Assembly: GCA_006176705.1 (NCBI GenBank)
Contig: QRFJ01000781.1
Span: 310,001 to 374,000 of the forward strand
DNA: 64,000 bases
DNA from: Cocos nucifera
Taxonomy: Eukaryota > Streptophyta > Magnoliopsida > Arecales > Arecaceae
Direction: 5' to 3'
In this document: piece after piece, positions 33,728-45,676 of the stretch
Layout: each line of letters starts with the position of its first letter
Position numbering within the stretch: position 1 is the stretch's first letter
Notes under the pieces: generated by a model
What the model was told of the DNA's origin: nothing
Databases searched by the model: none
What the model saw: only the letters and a program-made list of their open reading frames with translations
Made by a program: the position numbers and the translations under genes

Positions 33728-34686
33728 TGAAAAAAAATATCTCGAATTCGATCCATAAGGAGTCCACAGTGATGATCATAGTGAGAAGAATTCTAAGAAA
33801 ACACTCAAGGCCCGGAACAGGCCTTGGGCTAGCTCACAGGCATGGGGCCCATGAGCTAGGCATGGCCCAGCAGGCACATGGCCCAAGCATGCATAGCCAA
33901 GATAGGCATGCGGCCCAGGCTCGCACAACCCTTGTAAGCCCAACGCACGAGTGAATGCATAGGCCTACACATAGTATAGCCTAGGCAACATAGCTCATGG
34001 TGAGCCAGCGGTCTAAAGGTGAGTGACATGGTCCATATGCCCTTGGGTTGGTCTACATGAATTTTAGCATGGTTGATGGCCCTATTGATGTGGTGTATAT
34101 GGTGCCTGTGGACTGCTTAGTAGTCCATGGCAGTTTCATGGGGTCTATGGTGAGTTTTGGCTCCATTCACATGATCTAATGGCTAAGATATGTGTCGGGC
34201 ATGATCTGACGGTTTAGTGGGTTATTTGTAATCAGTCAAGAGTTCTAGATTGCGTAGAACTCAAATTTGGATGTGGTTTGCACATGGTCTGAGGCCTTTA
34301 AAAGGCCCTATGGGTCGACGGTAGCAGATGTGGTCAGCAAAGAATCCTATGGCATGGCAGTAGATGCTTGAGCAGCAGGCAGTAGACCTTAAAGGATGCC
34401 AATAGAGAGCTAAAGTAGAAGTTTTTAGGTAGACTATTAGGTAGTGGACAGTGGTCACTTCAAGGAGTCTCCTAGAGAGAGAGCTTTGCGAAAAGTACTT
34501 CTTATTAAGAGAAAGAGATTGGTGTATGAGTGTTAAGGGTGTGATCTTCTTTTGTAATTTTTTTCTTATAGTGAAGCCTTTGCATGCCCCGTAGAGGTAA
34601 ATCTTGGTCTTATCCATGTATTCGATTATATTTTATTTTTATTTATTCTTTTTTCTACCATAATAAGTGGTACTAGATTCTCAATA
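33728..34686 (+). repeat. 5' LTR of the deleted copia element
   Basis: Paired with 36278-37208. It contains phrases rich in ggcccaggc and catgg in its first third and, near the end, cttatagtgaagcctttgc, which recurs in the miniature relative. Primer site at 34689-34701. Confidence 0.8.
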
Positions 34687-34752
34687 AATTGGTTTTAGAG
34701 CTAAGAGGTACCATAGCATAGATTGTGGTAGTGGTGATCAAGATTGAAGAAG

Positions 34753-36038
34753 ATGAAGAAATCAAGCTCAATCAAGGTGGAGATCAATAGGTTTGATGGA
34801 AAGAATAATTTTTTCTTGTGATAAGTGAGGGTGAAGAATGTGCTCATTCAACAAGAATGGATTGATGCTTTTTTGTGCAATGAGATGCTGGCTACCATGG
34901 AAGTGTAGGATTAGAGGTTGCTCCAGAAGTAGGTGGTAAGTACAATCTATTTGTATCTAGCGGATGATATGGTGATCTATGTGCTCGGCAAAAATTCTCC
35001 GAAGGCGATGTGATTGAAACTCGAGAAGATGCACATGATGAAATCAGTCAACAACATGCTCTTCCTCTAGAAGCAGTTCTACTAGTTACAAATGACTGAG
35101 GGGTAGAGTGTGCAGGAGCATCTTAGCAATTTTTAGAAGATCCTTACAAACCTCCTCAATATTGGTGAGAAAGTTGAGGAGAAGACTAGAGCATTGGTCT
35201 TGCTTTCATCACTTTCTTTTTCTTTTAAGTTTTTAGTAATTGCTCTTCTAGTAGGAAAGAGCACCATCAAGATAAAAGAGGTAACTTCTATAATTCTCTA
35301 GAATGAGGTTCTCAGTTAAAAAAATTGAGCCTCGAATTTAGATGGCAACTCAGTCTTGATGGTGACTGGAGATGGTGGTGACAGAAGATAGGTAGTAGGA
35401 GATTGCGAAGTGGGTGGTCCAAGTTTAAGATGAGGGACTTGAGTAAGATCAAGTGCTACTGGTGCAACGAGCTGGGGCATCATGTTAGAGCTTGTCCATA
35501 ACTAAAAGATTGGATGAAAGCTACGATGGTAATGGCAAGTAGCGATACAGAAGATAGTGATGATGTTCTTCTAGTGACTGATGAGGTATCTACTTCTTTC
35601 TATTAGTGGGTTATGGATTCTGTATGTTTGCATCATGTGTATTATAGAAGGAAGCTGTTTGACTCCTTGGAGAGTAGTAAGGGTACTATTCACTTATCGA
35701 ATGGATCAAGCTATGTGATCAAAGGCACTTGGACCATCAGCATAAAGGTACATAATAGAATAGTTAAGAAATTAAGTGAGGTCTGAAATATATCTAGTTT
35801 TAGAAAGAATTTGATCTCATTGAGCATACTAGATTCGATCGGCTATAGGTGGAGAGCTGATGGAGGAATCCTGAAGATCTTGCATGGTAATAGGATTATC
35901 ATGAGGAGAAAAAAGTATGGAGGACACTACCACTTGGCGGAAAGCTTAGTGCAATGTGGAGGTTTAGAATCAAGTGAGAGCCCAGTGCAAGGTAGAGCTC
36001 TAAATGTAGGTGGATCGGGCATGAGATGCGAGACTTGA
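34753..36038 (+). pseudogene. Copia Gag and protease start, decayed
   Basis: From an ATG at 34753: KKSSSIKVEINRFDGKNNFF, the usual start of copia Gag, then LADDMVIYVL and SVQEHLSNF-like pieces, a zinc knuckle CYWCNELGHHVRAC near 35455-35497, and a protease-like segment with WVMDSVCLHHV near 35609. About 110 residues of pre-integrase-like text follow (SIGYRWRADGGILKILHGNR near 35835). More than ten stops interrupt it. The catalytic Asp of the protease context is present, but the usual Asp-Ser/Thr-Gly triplet reads DSV. The remaining pol is absent. Confidence 0.78.
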
Positions 36039-36277
36039 GAAGATGACATATGACATCGTAAGGTGAAGTTGCTATTATCACAAGAGGTTGTCCCAAGCAA
36101 GTCTTAGGTTAGGTAGAGCACAGCATACAATGGAGATGGTATTAAACGGCCTAGCTTGACTCCCATGGTTATCCATTCATGATCAGTAGGCATATGCCCC
36201 AGGGCATGGGGGTGAGATTATCTAGAAAGCTCTCAAATTTAGAATGAGATCAAATGTCAAGTCGAGATAGAGATTAT

Positions 36278-37208
36278 TGAGAAAAATATCTCAAACTTGA
36301 TCCAGAAGGAGCCCACAGTGAAGACTATAGCAAGAAAAAGCCCAAGAAGACACCCAAGGCCTAGAATAGACCTTGCGCCAGCCTGTAAGCATGGAGCTCG
36401 AAGTTGGGTGTGGCCCAGCAAGCATGCGGCCCAGGCATGCACAGCCTAGGCAGGCATGTGGCCCACTCAGGCCCAGCATGAGAGCGCATGTTGGTCCACG
36501 TCTAGTGTAGCCCACGTATCATGGCTCATGGTGAGCCGATAGTCCATGGGTGACGGACGCGATCCACATGCCCTTAGGTTGGTCAATGCGTGTTTTAGCA
36601 TGGTCCATGCCCCTATTGATGTAGTGTATATGGCACTTATGGACCACTTAGTGGTCCATGGTAGTTTCACATGGTCTATGGCGAGTTTTGGCTCTATTCG
36701 CACAATCCAACAATGGCTGAGATGTGTGCCAGATGTGATCTGATGATTAGTGTGTTGTTTGCAATCAATCAGGAGTTCTAGATCACGTAGAACTTGGATT
36801 TGGATACACTGAGGCCTTTGAAAGTCCTTATGAGTAGATGGCAGCAAATGTGGTTGGCAAAGAATCATATGGCATGTTGGCAAAGACCTGAGTAGCAGGC
36901 AACAGACCATAAAGGGTACCAACAAAGAGCTGAAGTAGGAGGCTTTAGACAAACTCTCAGGTAGTGGATGGCGGTCACTTCAAGGGATCTCCTAGAGAGA
37001 GAAATCTTTGTGAGGGAGTACTTCTTGTTGAGAGAAAGGGATTGGTGTATAAAGGTTGAGGGTGTGATCTCCTCTTGTAAATTTTCTTTCTCATAGTGAA
37101 GCATTTGCCCTATAGAGGTAGACTTTGGTCTAATCCATGTATTTGATTATGTCTTATTTTTATTTCTTCTTTCTTTCTATCATAGCAAGTGGTATCAAAT
37201 CTCCAACA
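36278..37208 (+). repeat. 3' LTR of the deleted copia element
   Basis: Begins TGAGAAAAATATCTC and ends ATCTCCAACA. Similar to the 5' LTR along its length with many substitutions and small gaps. Confidence 0.8.
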
Positions 37209-37809
37209 TTATTAAAAATTATGATTTGGCAAAATGATAGATGATTTATTATTTTATTTATAAAATTAGAATGACTTATGATTTTGTACTAGAAATCTTA
37301 TTTATTTAACTTGCATGATTTAAGCATATGTAAGAGCATGATTGATTTATATATAATTACACTGTTATCATGAAATATATTTATTTTTTAAATATCTTCT
37401 CTAAATGATTTATTAATATACATACAAACTAAAGCTTGATCTAGTTGGAAAATGTATATTTTACTTATTAAGTTGGTGTAGCTCATACCTCTTTAATTTT
37501 CTTTTTCTTTTACAGAGGAATAATATTAGAAACAATGGAATGATATTAGCAAGGTTGAAAATGTTGTAACTGAAGTTAGTTTATTGGTTGATTATGGACT
37601 TGTAATTAGCTATTTATGAAGTTTGAGAAGATGCAAATTTTGTAGCTCATAATATTGAGTTGGTGTAGCTGAATTTTGGACTTTTAAATGCTTTGAACCA
37701 ATCTTGATTTAATTGCTTAATAAATGATCAAAATTGAACCTCACTATTTTATTTTGTTTAATGGATATGATGGTTGGCTTCATAGGTAGAACTATTGGGA
37801 TATCAGCTA
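37209..37809. other. Unassigned 0.6-kb stretch
   Basis: AT-rich. It contains two copies of gttggtgtagct (near 37474 and 37655) and a pyrimidine-rich stretch ending in ACAG near 37516 that looks like a splice acceptor. It may be a remnant of another retrotransposon. No coding sequence recognised. Confidence 0.35.
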
Positions 37810-37820
37810 CTCTGATACCA
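37810..37820 (-). other. Extra primer site outside the miniature copia element
   Basis: The minus strand reads TGGTATCAGAG right next to the left LTR, followed by tagctgatatcccaatag before similarity to the internal region ends. In a simple two-LTR element this should occur only beside the right LTR. Confidence 0.75.
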
Positions 37821-37822
37821 CT

Positions 37823-40092
37823 TATTAAGGATCTAGTACCAATAAATTATGATAGATTAAAAAAAAAATTAAAAAAAAAAAAATTAAGTATGTGGATCAG
37901 TCCAAAGGCTCACCTCCATGGGGCATACAAAGCTCCACTATGAAAGAAAAAAATAGGTACAAGAGGAGAACACCCACTCTCAACTTATCATACATAAATC
38001 TTTCTCAACTAGAAGCTATCCTCACAAAAGCTCTCTTAGAATTCCAAGGAGACCCTCAGAGGCTACAAGATGCTCTGCTCTCATAACCTCCTCGTCGGAT
38101 GCTATGCACCAGTTGCTTCTCTCTCTCGCGGGCTGCACATACTCGGTGCTCTACTAAGATTTTCTCAATAGTTGCCTGAGCCTCTCTATATCCCTCTCAT
38201 GCCATATGCAGCATCTTACTACTCTACAGCATCTCAGTCCTTTAAATAGAATGAGAATCCTCTTCTCAGCAATTTGCAAGAGTCCTAATAGCGCTCTTTC
38301 TCCTAATATGAGTCAAACATGACTTTGATGGAGTCTTAAAATATTTTTTAACCTTTAGATCATGATCACAACCCTCCATGGCTGCTGGATCCTATGGTCC
38401 ATGTGCAACTCCCATAGACTCTTTGGATTAATCATAATTCAAGTCCAAATAGAAAATTGCATCCTATTCTGTTCACCTCCATCGAGCCGGCTCGGTCAGG
38501 GGTCGAGTTGGCTTGATCGTGTCTTGCCCGAACTCCTACTTTCTGTCTGCTTGAGAGGGCCAGCTCGGCTGTGGTTTGAGCTGTCTTGATCTCAGTTTGA
38601 GTCGGTTCGATCCCATATCCGAGCTAGCCTAACTATTGTGCTGATACTGATTCTCCTCCATCCGAACTCTGTTTGAGCTATTTTTGAGCTCCTTGGACTC
38701 CATTCATCATCTTGGATCTTGCTATATACTTCTTGTGGGTTAAATTTAAGGCATCAAATTCTAACAATCTTCATCTCGACTCGGCATTCAATCTCCATCT
38801 AATTTTGAGAGCTTTTGGATCTTCTCACACTCATGCCCTAGGGCACGCCTGCTACTCATAGATGGGCAAACATTGGAGTCGAGCCAGGCCACTCGATTCC
38901 ATCAATGTTATGTGCCATGCTCCACCTGACTCAAGACTTGCTCAAGATAGCCTTCTTGCGATGTTGCTCATCCTTCCAAGTCTTCCATCTCGTGTCCGAT
39001 CCATCTCCACCTAGAGCTCCATCTTGATTGTACTTGTCTCCATATTCTTCAATCTTGATCACCACCACTGCAACTTGTTCCGATACCAATCTGGCTCCAT
39101 CTGTCTATAATACTAATCTATTGGAATATCAGCTACTCTGATACCACTTGTTAAGAATCTAGTACTAGTAAATTACAACAGAAAGAAGAAAGAAATAAAA
39201 TAAGAAAATAATCAAGTATGTGGATCAGCCTAAAGATTTACCTTCATAGGGCATACAATGCTTCACTATAAAAAAAAAATAGGTATAAGAGGAGAACACC
39301 TACTTTCAACTCACCATACATAAATCTCTCTCAACTAGAAGCTATCCTCATAAAAGCTCTCTCAGAATCTCAAGGAGACCCTCAGAAGCTACAAGATGCT
39401 CTGCTCTCACAGTCTTCTCGTCGGATGCTATGCACCTGTTGCTTCTCTCTCTTGTAGGCTGCACATACTCGATGCTTTGCCAAGCTCTTTTTGGTGGCTG
39501 CTTGAGCCTCTCTACATGCCTCTCATGCCACACATGCCATCTTACTACTACATAGCATCTCAGTCCTTTAAATAGGATGAGAATCCTCTTCGTAGTAGTT
39601 TACAGGAGTCCTAATAGGACTCTTTCTTCTAATATGAGTCGAACATGATCTTGATGGAGTCTTGGAATATTTTTCAATCTTTAGATTATGACCGTAACCC
39701 TCCATGGCTACTGAATCCTATGGTCCACATGCAGCTCCCATAGATCCTTTGGATTAATCACAATCCAAGTCCAAATAGAAAATCCCATCCTATTCTATTC
39801 TCCTCCATCGAATCGGCTCGATCAGGGGTCGAGCTAGCTCGATCGCATCTTGCCCAAATTGTTGCTTTCTATCTATCTAAGAGGGCCAACTCAGCTGTGG
39901 TTTGAGCCAGATCAATCTCAGCCCGAGCTGGCTTGATTCCATATCCGAGCCAGTTCGATTGCTATGCTGATACTGATTCTCCTTCATTCGGACTCTATTT
40001 GAGCTATTCTTGGGCTCGTTGGACTCTACTCATCATCCTGGATCTCGTTGTAGACTTTTTGTGGGTCAAATTCGAGACATCAAATTCTAACA
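37823..40092 (-). mobile_element. Protein-less miniature copia-type element
   Basis: Two direct repeats of 944 bp (37823-38766 and 39149-40092) flank 382 bp with no open frame. On the minus strand the right LTR starts TGTTAGAATTTGATG and ends TTCTTAACA, followed by the primer site TGGTATCAGAG at 39136-39146. The 382 bp resembles the extreme 5' and 3' interior of the copia element at 33728-37208 joined together (gtggtgatcaagattgaaga on one side, gccctagggcatg on the other), so it looks like a deletion derivative of that family. A second primer site (37810-37820) lies left of the left LTR, which a simple element should not have; see findings. Confidence 0.82.
39136..39146 (-). other. Primer binding site of the miniature copia element
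   Basis: The minus strand reads TGGTATCAGAG, the tRNA-iMet type used by plant copia elements, two bases from the LTR end. Confidence 0.85.
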
Positions 40093-40327
40093 AGAATCCA
40101 ATGATAGCATGGCCATGTTATGTCCTAGATATAGGTCACGTCATCTATAATATAGAAAATATCAGCAATTAGCCAATATAAATTCATCATTTTTTATATT
40201 TATATAATAAAAATAATACTTGCATGTTGTTTAAACCATGGATGAAATTGCTCTTGATGCCTTTCTTCTATTTGTTTCTCACTCTCTAGCTTAAATCCCT
40301 CTTTATGTTCACAAAATATAAGGTGTA

Positions 40328-40395
<68 letters not shown>

Positions 40396-42512
40396 TGTAT
40401 GTATGTATGTATGTATGTATGTATGTATATATGTATATATGTATGTATGTATATATGTATATATATATATATGTATGTATATATATATATATATATATGT
40501 ATATATTAGTTAAAACTATCCTTAGATGAGTAAATATAAATGAATATATAAAAAAGATTCTTTCTTACTTAGCTAATGCCTCCACTTCCTCTCAATTATT
40601 TAGCACATACCATGCATCGAGCCATATTAAATTCCTTTTTTGTCAAGCCGTCATATTTTGCTGCTCCAAATATAGGAATGTTTTTGAGAAAATGGACAAT
40701 CCATCCTCATGATCTCTATGGCTTTTATCAACATTTTGCTCTTCCATATTGAACTTTGTAATAATGAGGTACATAGAGAAAAATGTCAAACATTCATTTG
40801 CAATGTAAGCCTCTAAAATTGAACCTTTTGGCTAGGCTTTATTACGTGCATATCTTTTAGGTGTTCCTAGAAATCTATTAAACCAATCAATTAAAGGAAA
40901 AAAACATAATCATGTCATAGTTAAAATATCTAAATTTATAGATATTAGAAAATTAATGCTTTATCTTTCAATAGGAAACATCCAATGGTATTGAATTGGT
41001 CCTCCAAGCATGGCTTAATATGGCAAATTAATAGCTAAGTGCACCATGACACCAAAGAAAGTAGGTGAAAAAATTCTTTCAAGCTTCCTCAATATCAATT
41101 CTATATCCCATGTCGATTATTTTAGTATATTGTATTTCAATGTATTACAACATAATTGTTGGAAAAAATTGCCTGATTCTACTAATGCAATGTAGGCATC
41201 CTTGCACAAATGTCTACGAATTCCAACCGATAATAGTTATTGTAAGAGGACAAGATAGTCATAGCTTTTCAATCCAGATATCTTACCATCATTGACACTC
41301 ATCCATTGTGATATGTTTGATGCATACCCATCTGAAAGCTTCACTGATTTAAAAAATTCACAAAATCTTTGCTTTTCATTTTTTGCCAATGTGTAATAAG
41401 CATGTGGCATCAAATAGGAACCATCATTTTTCCATTAATGTTTAATAATATTCCTTGCACATTCTCACATATATTCTTCTCACAACATCAAGATTATGCC
41501 ATAGCTTTAGTTTTTGCCAATGAGGTAGTTCAAACAAATACTCTTTTTCATCTAGTTTAACTCATCAACTGCATGTTTTCTCTTCCTATTATTTGCATGC
41601 TTTCTAGGTCTGGCATTTTAAGGTGATCTAACTATTTTAGAATTGCATCTCCAAATAATATCTTAGGTTCTTGTCAATGCTCTAGCCTTCCATCAAACTT
41701 ATTATTTTTTCACCAACAATGATGCTGTGGTAGAAATAGACTATGGCCCATATAACAAATCTTATTTTACAACCTATGTGAAGAAGTTTTCTTATAGGAC
41801 ATACTATATATCCTTTAGTGCTCCATCTAGATAAAGTGGCATATACTGGAAAGTCATTTATAATCCATAAAATCATTGCATGCATCTAAATTAAATATCT
41901 GTCTAGTCGATGCATCATAGGTTTGCATGCCATTAGCCTATACCCATTCTAATTTATCTATCAATGGTCACATATACACATCAATATACTTTCGAGGCAC
42001 ATGAGGTCAAGGCATACACAAAGACATCATGAAGCCTTCAAACATTTCCAAGATGATAAGTTATATGGTATAAAAAGCACAGGCCACATGTTGTAGGAGC
42101 TGCTCATGTTGCCAAAGAGGTTGAAACCATCTATTGCTAAACCAATTACAAGGATCCTTAGCAAGCCAATCATACTCTTAATCAAATTCCTTTCAAGCTT
42201 GCAAAATTGTTGGATGTCTCATTACTATCTCATCATTCAAAAATTTTTCTTTATACCATCTTATATATTATAGTTTTTCTTGACATAAGCAATCTTTGAA
42301 ACCTAGGTTTCAATGTGAACTAGCAAAGCATCTTATGAGGAATTTTTTTTTTCCCATTTTATCATTAATCTTCCACCTAGAAGTGTCACATTTTGGACAT
42401 TGCTGGCTATCTTCGTATGCCTTCAAAAATAATGCACAATCATATTTACAAGCATGAATTAGCATGTGTCCCAATCCAAGGTCTAGCAAGTTTTTTTTTG
42501 CATCATAATTAT
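40093..42512 (-). pseudogene. Second CACTA TNP2-type transposase remnant
   Basis: The minus strand carries a diverged TNP2-type transposase: pieces near 42360-42080 with CSNMTLLGGR and WKEFD, near 42010-41690 with PHVPRKYIDVYM, NGMQTYDAS and NDFPVYATLSRWSTKG, and DUF4218 text near 40980-40570 with RFLGTPKRYARNKAKPKGS, NECLTFFSMYL and a WYVLNN end. It is clearly not a duplicate of the transposase at 24823-27473. Heavily broken. It is truncated on the right by the copia element at 42513 and on the left by the miniature copia element at 40092. No CACTA terminus of this copy lies in the window. Confidence 0.8.
40337..40507. repeat. TA / TATG microsatellite
   Basis: About fourteen TA units followed by about sixteen TGTA units, then mixed TATA and TGTA blocks. 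It interrupts the decayed CACTA transposase. Open frames made of Met, Tyr, Ile, Val and Cys are by-products. Confidence 0.97.
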
Positions 42513-45500
42513 TAGAAAACGTGTAGGGTTTAATGCTTGAATTTGAAAACTTTTTTGAAAATTGACGCAGCGGAAGATGTAGATCAAACTATTTAATCTA
42601 ATAACGCATGTGATCTAATCACTAAATCCTACGTCCAGGATCTACAACATGTCATGATGCAAATATAAATCTGAAAATTTAAAACAAGGATGATTGGTAT
42701 TGGTCAAATCAATACCTAGATCTAGAACTATTCTAAAAAACCTAGATCATATCTAGGTTAGATAAAAGATCAAATCTTATACCTTTGCATGGGTCAAGAA
42801 CACCATGGCAAAATCTCAACATTGTCCTTTATTGCTAGTAGCCGCATAGCATGTTCGGCCTCTATGGATAGTCCATACAACGCTACAACACAGATCGGAG
42901 GTTCGTTGAATGAAGATCCACTCGAAGTGCTAGCTTCTCGTAGATCCCTCCTGAAGGTTAATCAAAAAAATATTCTTCAAATCTCTTAAACACTCCAAGA
43001 GAGAAAGAATAAGAGGAAAAATAAGGAGGAAAACCAACTTTTGGATTTTTCAAAAATCAAAAAATAAAAGGCTAAGAAAAATTTGTCCTAAAAAATAAGA
43101 CACATCTTGTCTTTCAAGACATTAACCATTGATGTCCTAAACACATCTCCATGTCAGGACAAGAAAGACCTTCTCCTCCAGAATTTTCTCATGCTTTTAG
43201 ATCTCTTACTCTCTAATTTTTTTCATAAAAAATTACATAAAATGATGGAGAGGAAGGGTTTTCAAAAAAATCCTAAGAGAAGACTTTCTTCTCTTCTTCT
43301 TCTCCCATCGGGACATGATCAGATCATGTCCAAAGAGAATAACCATGCCCCAACTCGTTGGAGCACTCATCCCCTATGCCCTCTCTCTCTCTCTCTCAGA
43401 TTTTTCTTACAAAAAAATTATATAAAATACGAGGAAAAAAAAATTGAAAGAAAATCATAAGAGAAGACAATCTTCTCTCTTACCTTTTTCTCTTTAAGAC
43501 ATCAACTACTGATGTCTTATTGAAGTCTCTTCTCCAAGAAAATTTACGTCCAAAGCCTCCCACACCTCCTACACTTTTTTCTCTATTTTTTCATGAATTT
43601 TTTAGGATTTTTCATATCCAAAACATGAAAGGAGGCATCCTCCTTTTTATATCTAATAGACTAGGTCAAAACCTAATCTAATTAAGATTTCATGGAGGAG
43701 TTTTGGTGGCATCCAAGAGTTGGATGCCACAACCTACATTTTTGGCATGGAATCTTGGATGCCACCTCCTATATTTTTGGCATGGAATACCTAAAACCAA
43801 TGCACAAAAATCAGGAAGAATGGGTTGGATGCCACCTCCTACATTTTTGGCATGGAATCTTGGATGCCACCTCCTATATTTTTGGTGTGGAATACTTGAA
43901 ACCAATGCACAAAAATTAGGAAGAATGGGTCACACAAAAACAAGGAGGCATGGACAAAAATTCCGACACCATCTCCTACATTTTTGGCATGGAATACCTG
44001 AAATCAATGCACAAAAATTAGGAAGAATAGGTCGCACAAAAATAAAGAGGCATGGAGAAAAATTTCAAAGGGAGAGGAGAGGAGTTTTAGGTTTTAAGGA
44101 CTCTATCAAATAGAATTCAACTCAAAACCTATTACCAAATTTGACCAAGTCAAATTTATTTCAAACTCTTCAAAAATTGAGCATAGAATATCTTTCTTAG
44201 GCATGAAAAAAATTTACATAAAAGATCTAAAATAAAAAGTAGGCATGGGCTCTCTTAGTTGGCATAAGAAAGGAGTCCTAGTCTAACTAGGACTCTCCTA
44301 TTTTGACTAGGTCAAAATTTTTGACTAGGACTCTCCTATTTTGACTAGGTCAAAATTTTTTCAATACAATTTAAAATAGTTTTGAGTTAACCTAATTATT
44401 AGACAATTCTAATCTAATTAGATGTTTAATAAAATTAGATTAAATTAAATTTAAATCTAGTTTAATTTCTAATTAAATTAAAAATTAGGTGCACTTAAGT
44501 CCTAATTGAACTACGACTTGTTCTCCTTTGCAATTGGCTTATCAAATAAACTAATTAGACTTAATCTAATTAAATCCAAACTAATTCTAATTGAATCTAA
44601 TTCAATTAGACTTAATCTCAGCCTAATTGCTCAATCAGATTTAGCCAATTAGTAATTCAATTGCTAATCGATCCTCCTATAATACTTGCATTTGATCGAT
44701 CATCAATCACATTGATGATTCGATCACTAAATAATTTTTAATCATTGATCAACCATCTGATCAACTAACAACCTCTATGCATGATCCCATAGGTTCGAAC
44801 CTAAATCAATAGTATAGAAATCAATTCCTATACTAATCAAAATGACCATCTAGTAATGATACCCGATGTCTCGATAGATCAAATGTATGCAAAGCAATAT
44901 TCTTAGAACCCTGGACTATGGTTATTGTATAATTCATCTCTTTGACTAATAATGCTCAAGATGACTTCGTGTAAGCTATCAACACTCATACAAGTCATCC
45001 ATATTGTATTTCAAAATTTTGCAAATTCCATTACTCCTCACGAGGATTACCTAAGCCTAGGTTTTGCTAAATTGAAACACAGCAAGACATTCACTTCCTA
45101 AACTTAATCAGAAGTGGTTAATCCCATCTTGACTCACACATCGACTCTACAAGTACTTGACTGTATCTAGAAATCTTTCATTACTATATTAAAAATATAG
45201 GTAGGTTAGCATCAAAGGATAGTGAGTTACTTGTAAGTCACCATGGTGATCTCAGGTTGGAGGAACACTTATATCCATCGATCTTAACCAGCTACTCTTG
45301 ATAGTAGAGTGCTATATTGATCATGTTTAGTACAGATATACTCTTACATCTCACCTGAATGTCATACCAGTATTTGCAAATCACTTGATTATGAGGACAA
45401 CCAACGAATATGGCATATGGTGACCTATACTCGATAAGTTATCATCCTAATTAATAACTTATCATTTGATTGTGAACTATTTAAGAACCATCCAATAAAT

Positions 45501-45676
45501 CCTTCTTTATCGATTGAGTGTGGTTCTAAGAACTTCATCATAATTTAGGAGTTCATTTAAGAAAGATAGAACTTTTATGATGAATAAGCTGAATAATAAT
45601 TATTATTTAATAATTCATATACTAATTTCAATCATCTATAATTTAGATGATTGGCTTTAGAATAGATTTCCTAACA
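42513..45676 (-). repeat. 3' LTR of the long-LTR copia element
   Basis: The first 510 bp match 50264-50780. The end CTAACA is the complement of a TG start, read TGTTAGGAAATC on the minus strand. At 3.16 kb it is long for a copia LTR; an internal repeat block (43718-44031) and a small 38-bp duplication (about 44280-44356) contribute. It also matches the split LTR at 2000-2815 plus 32685-33543. Confidence 0.85.
43718..44031. repeat. Dimeric tandem repeat inside the copia LTR
   Basis: Units of 35 and 71 bp alternate, giving a 106-bp period. The phrase ttggatgccacctcctatat occurs near 43753, 43824 and 43859, a variant lies near 43962, and tgcacaaaaat...aggaagaat ends each long unit. Open frames in two directions here follow the repeat and are not genes. 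Confidence 0.85.

Larger units (their letters stand above)
33728..37208 (+). mobile_element. Internally deleted copia retrotransposon
   Basis: LTRs at 33728-34686 (959 bp) and 36278-37208 (931 bp) begin TTGA(A/G)AAAAATATCTC-like and end in TCTCAATA and TCTCCAACA. A primer site degenerate from the iMet type, TTGGTTTTAGAGC, follows the 5' LTR. The 1.6-kb interior encodes only Gag and the start of protease; integrase, RT and RNase H are missing. A shared TTAT flanks both sides (33724-33727 and 37209-37212), a possible shortened target duplication. The LTR body matches the minus-strand element at 37823-40092 in many places. Confidence 0.82.

Noticed and set aside
40305..40529. Frames made of Tyr, Ile, Met, Val and Cys in three phases
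   Set aside because: Translations of a TA/TATG microsatellite.
43690..44113. Open frames in two plus-strand phases and one minus phase over the same DNA
   Set aside because: They follow the 106-bp repeat inside a copia LTR and have no independent support.
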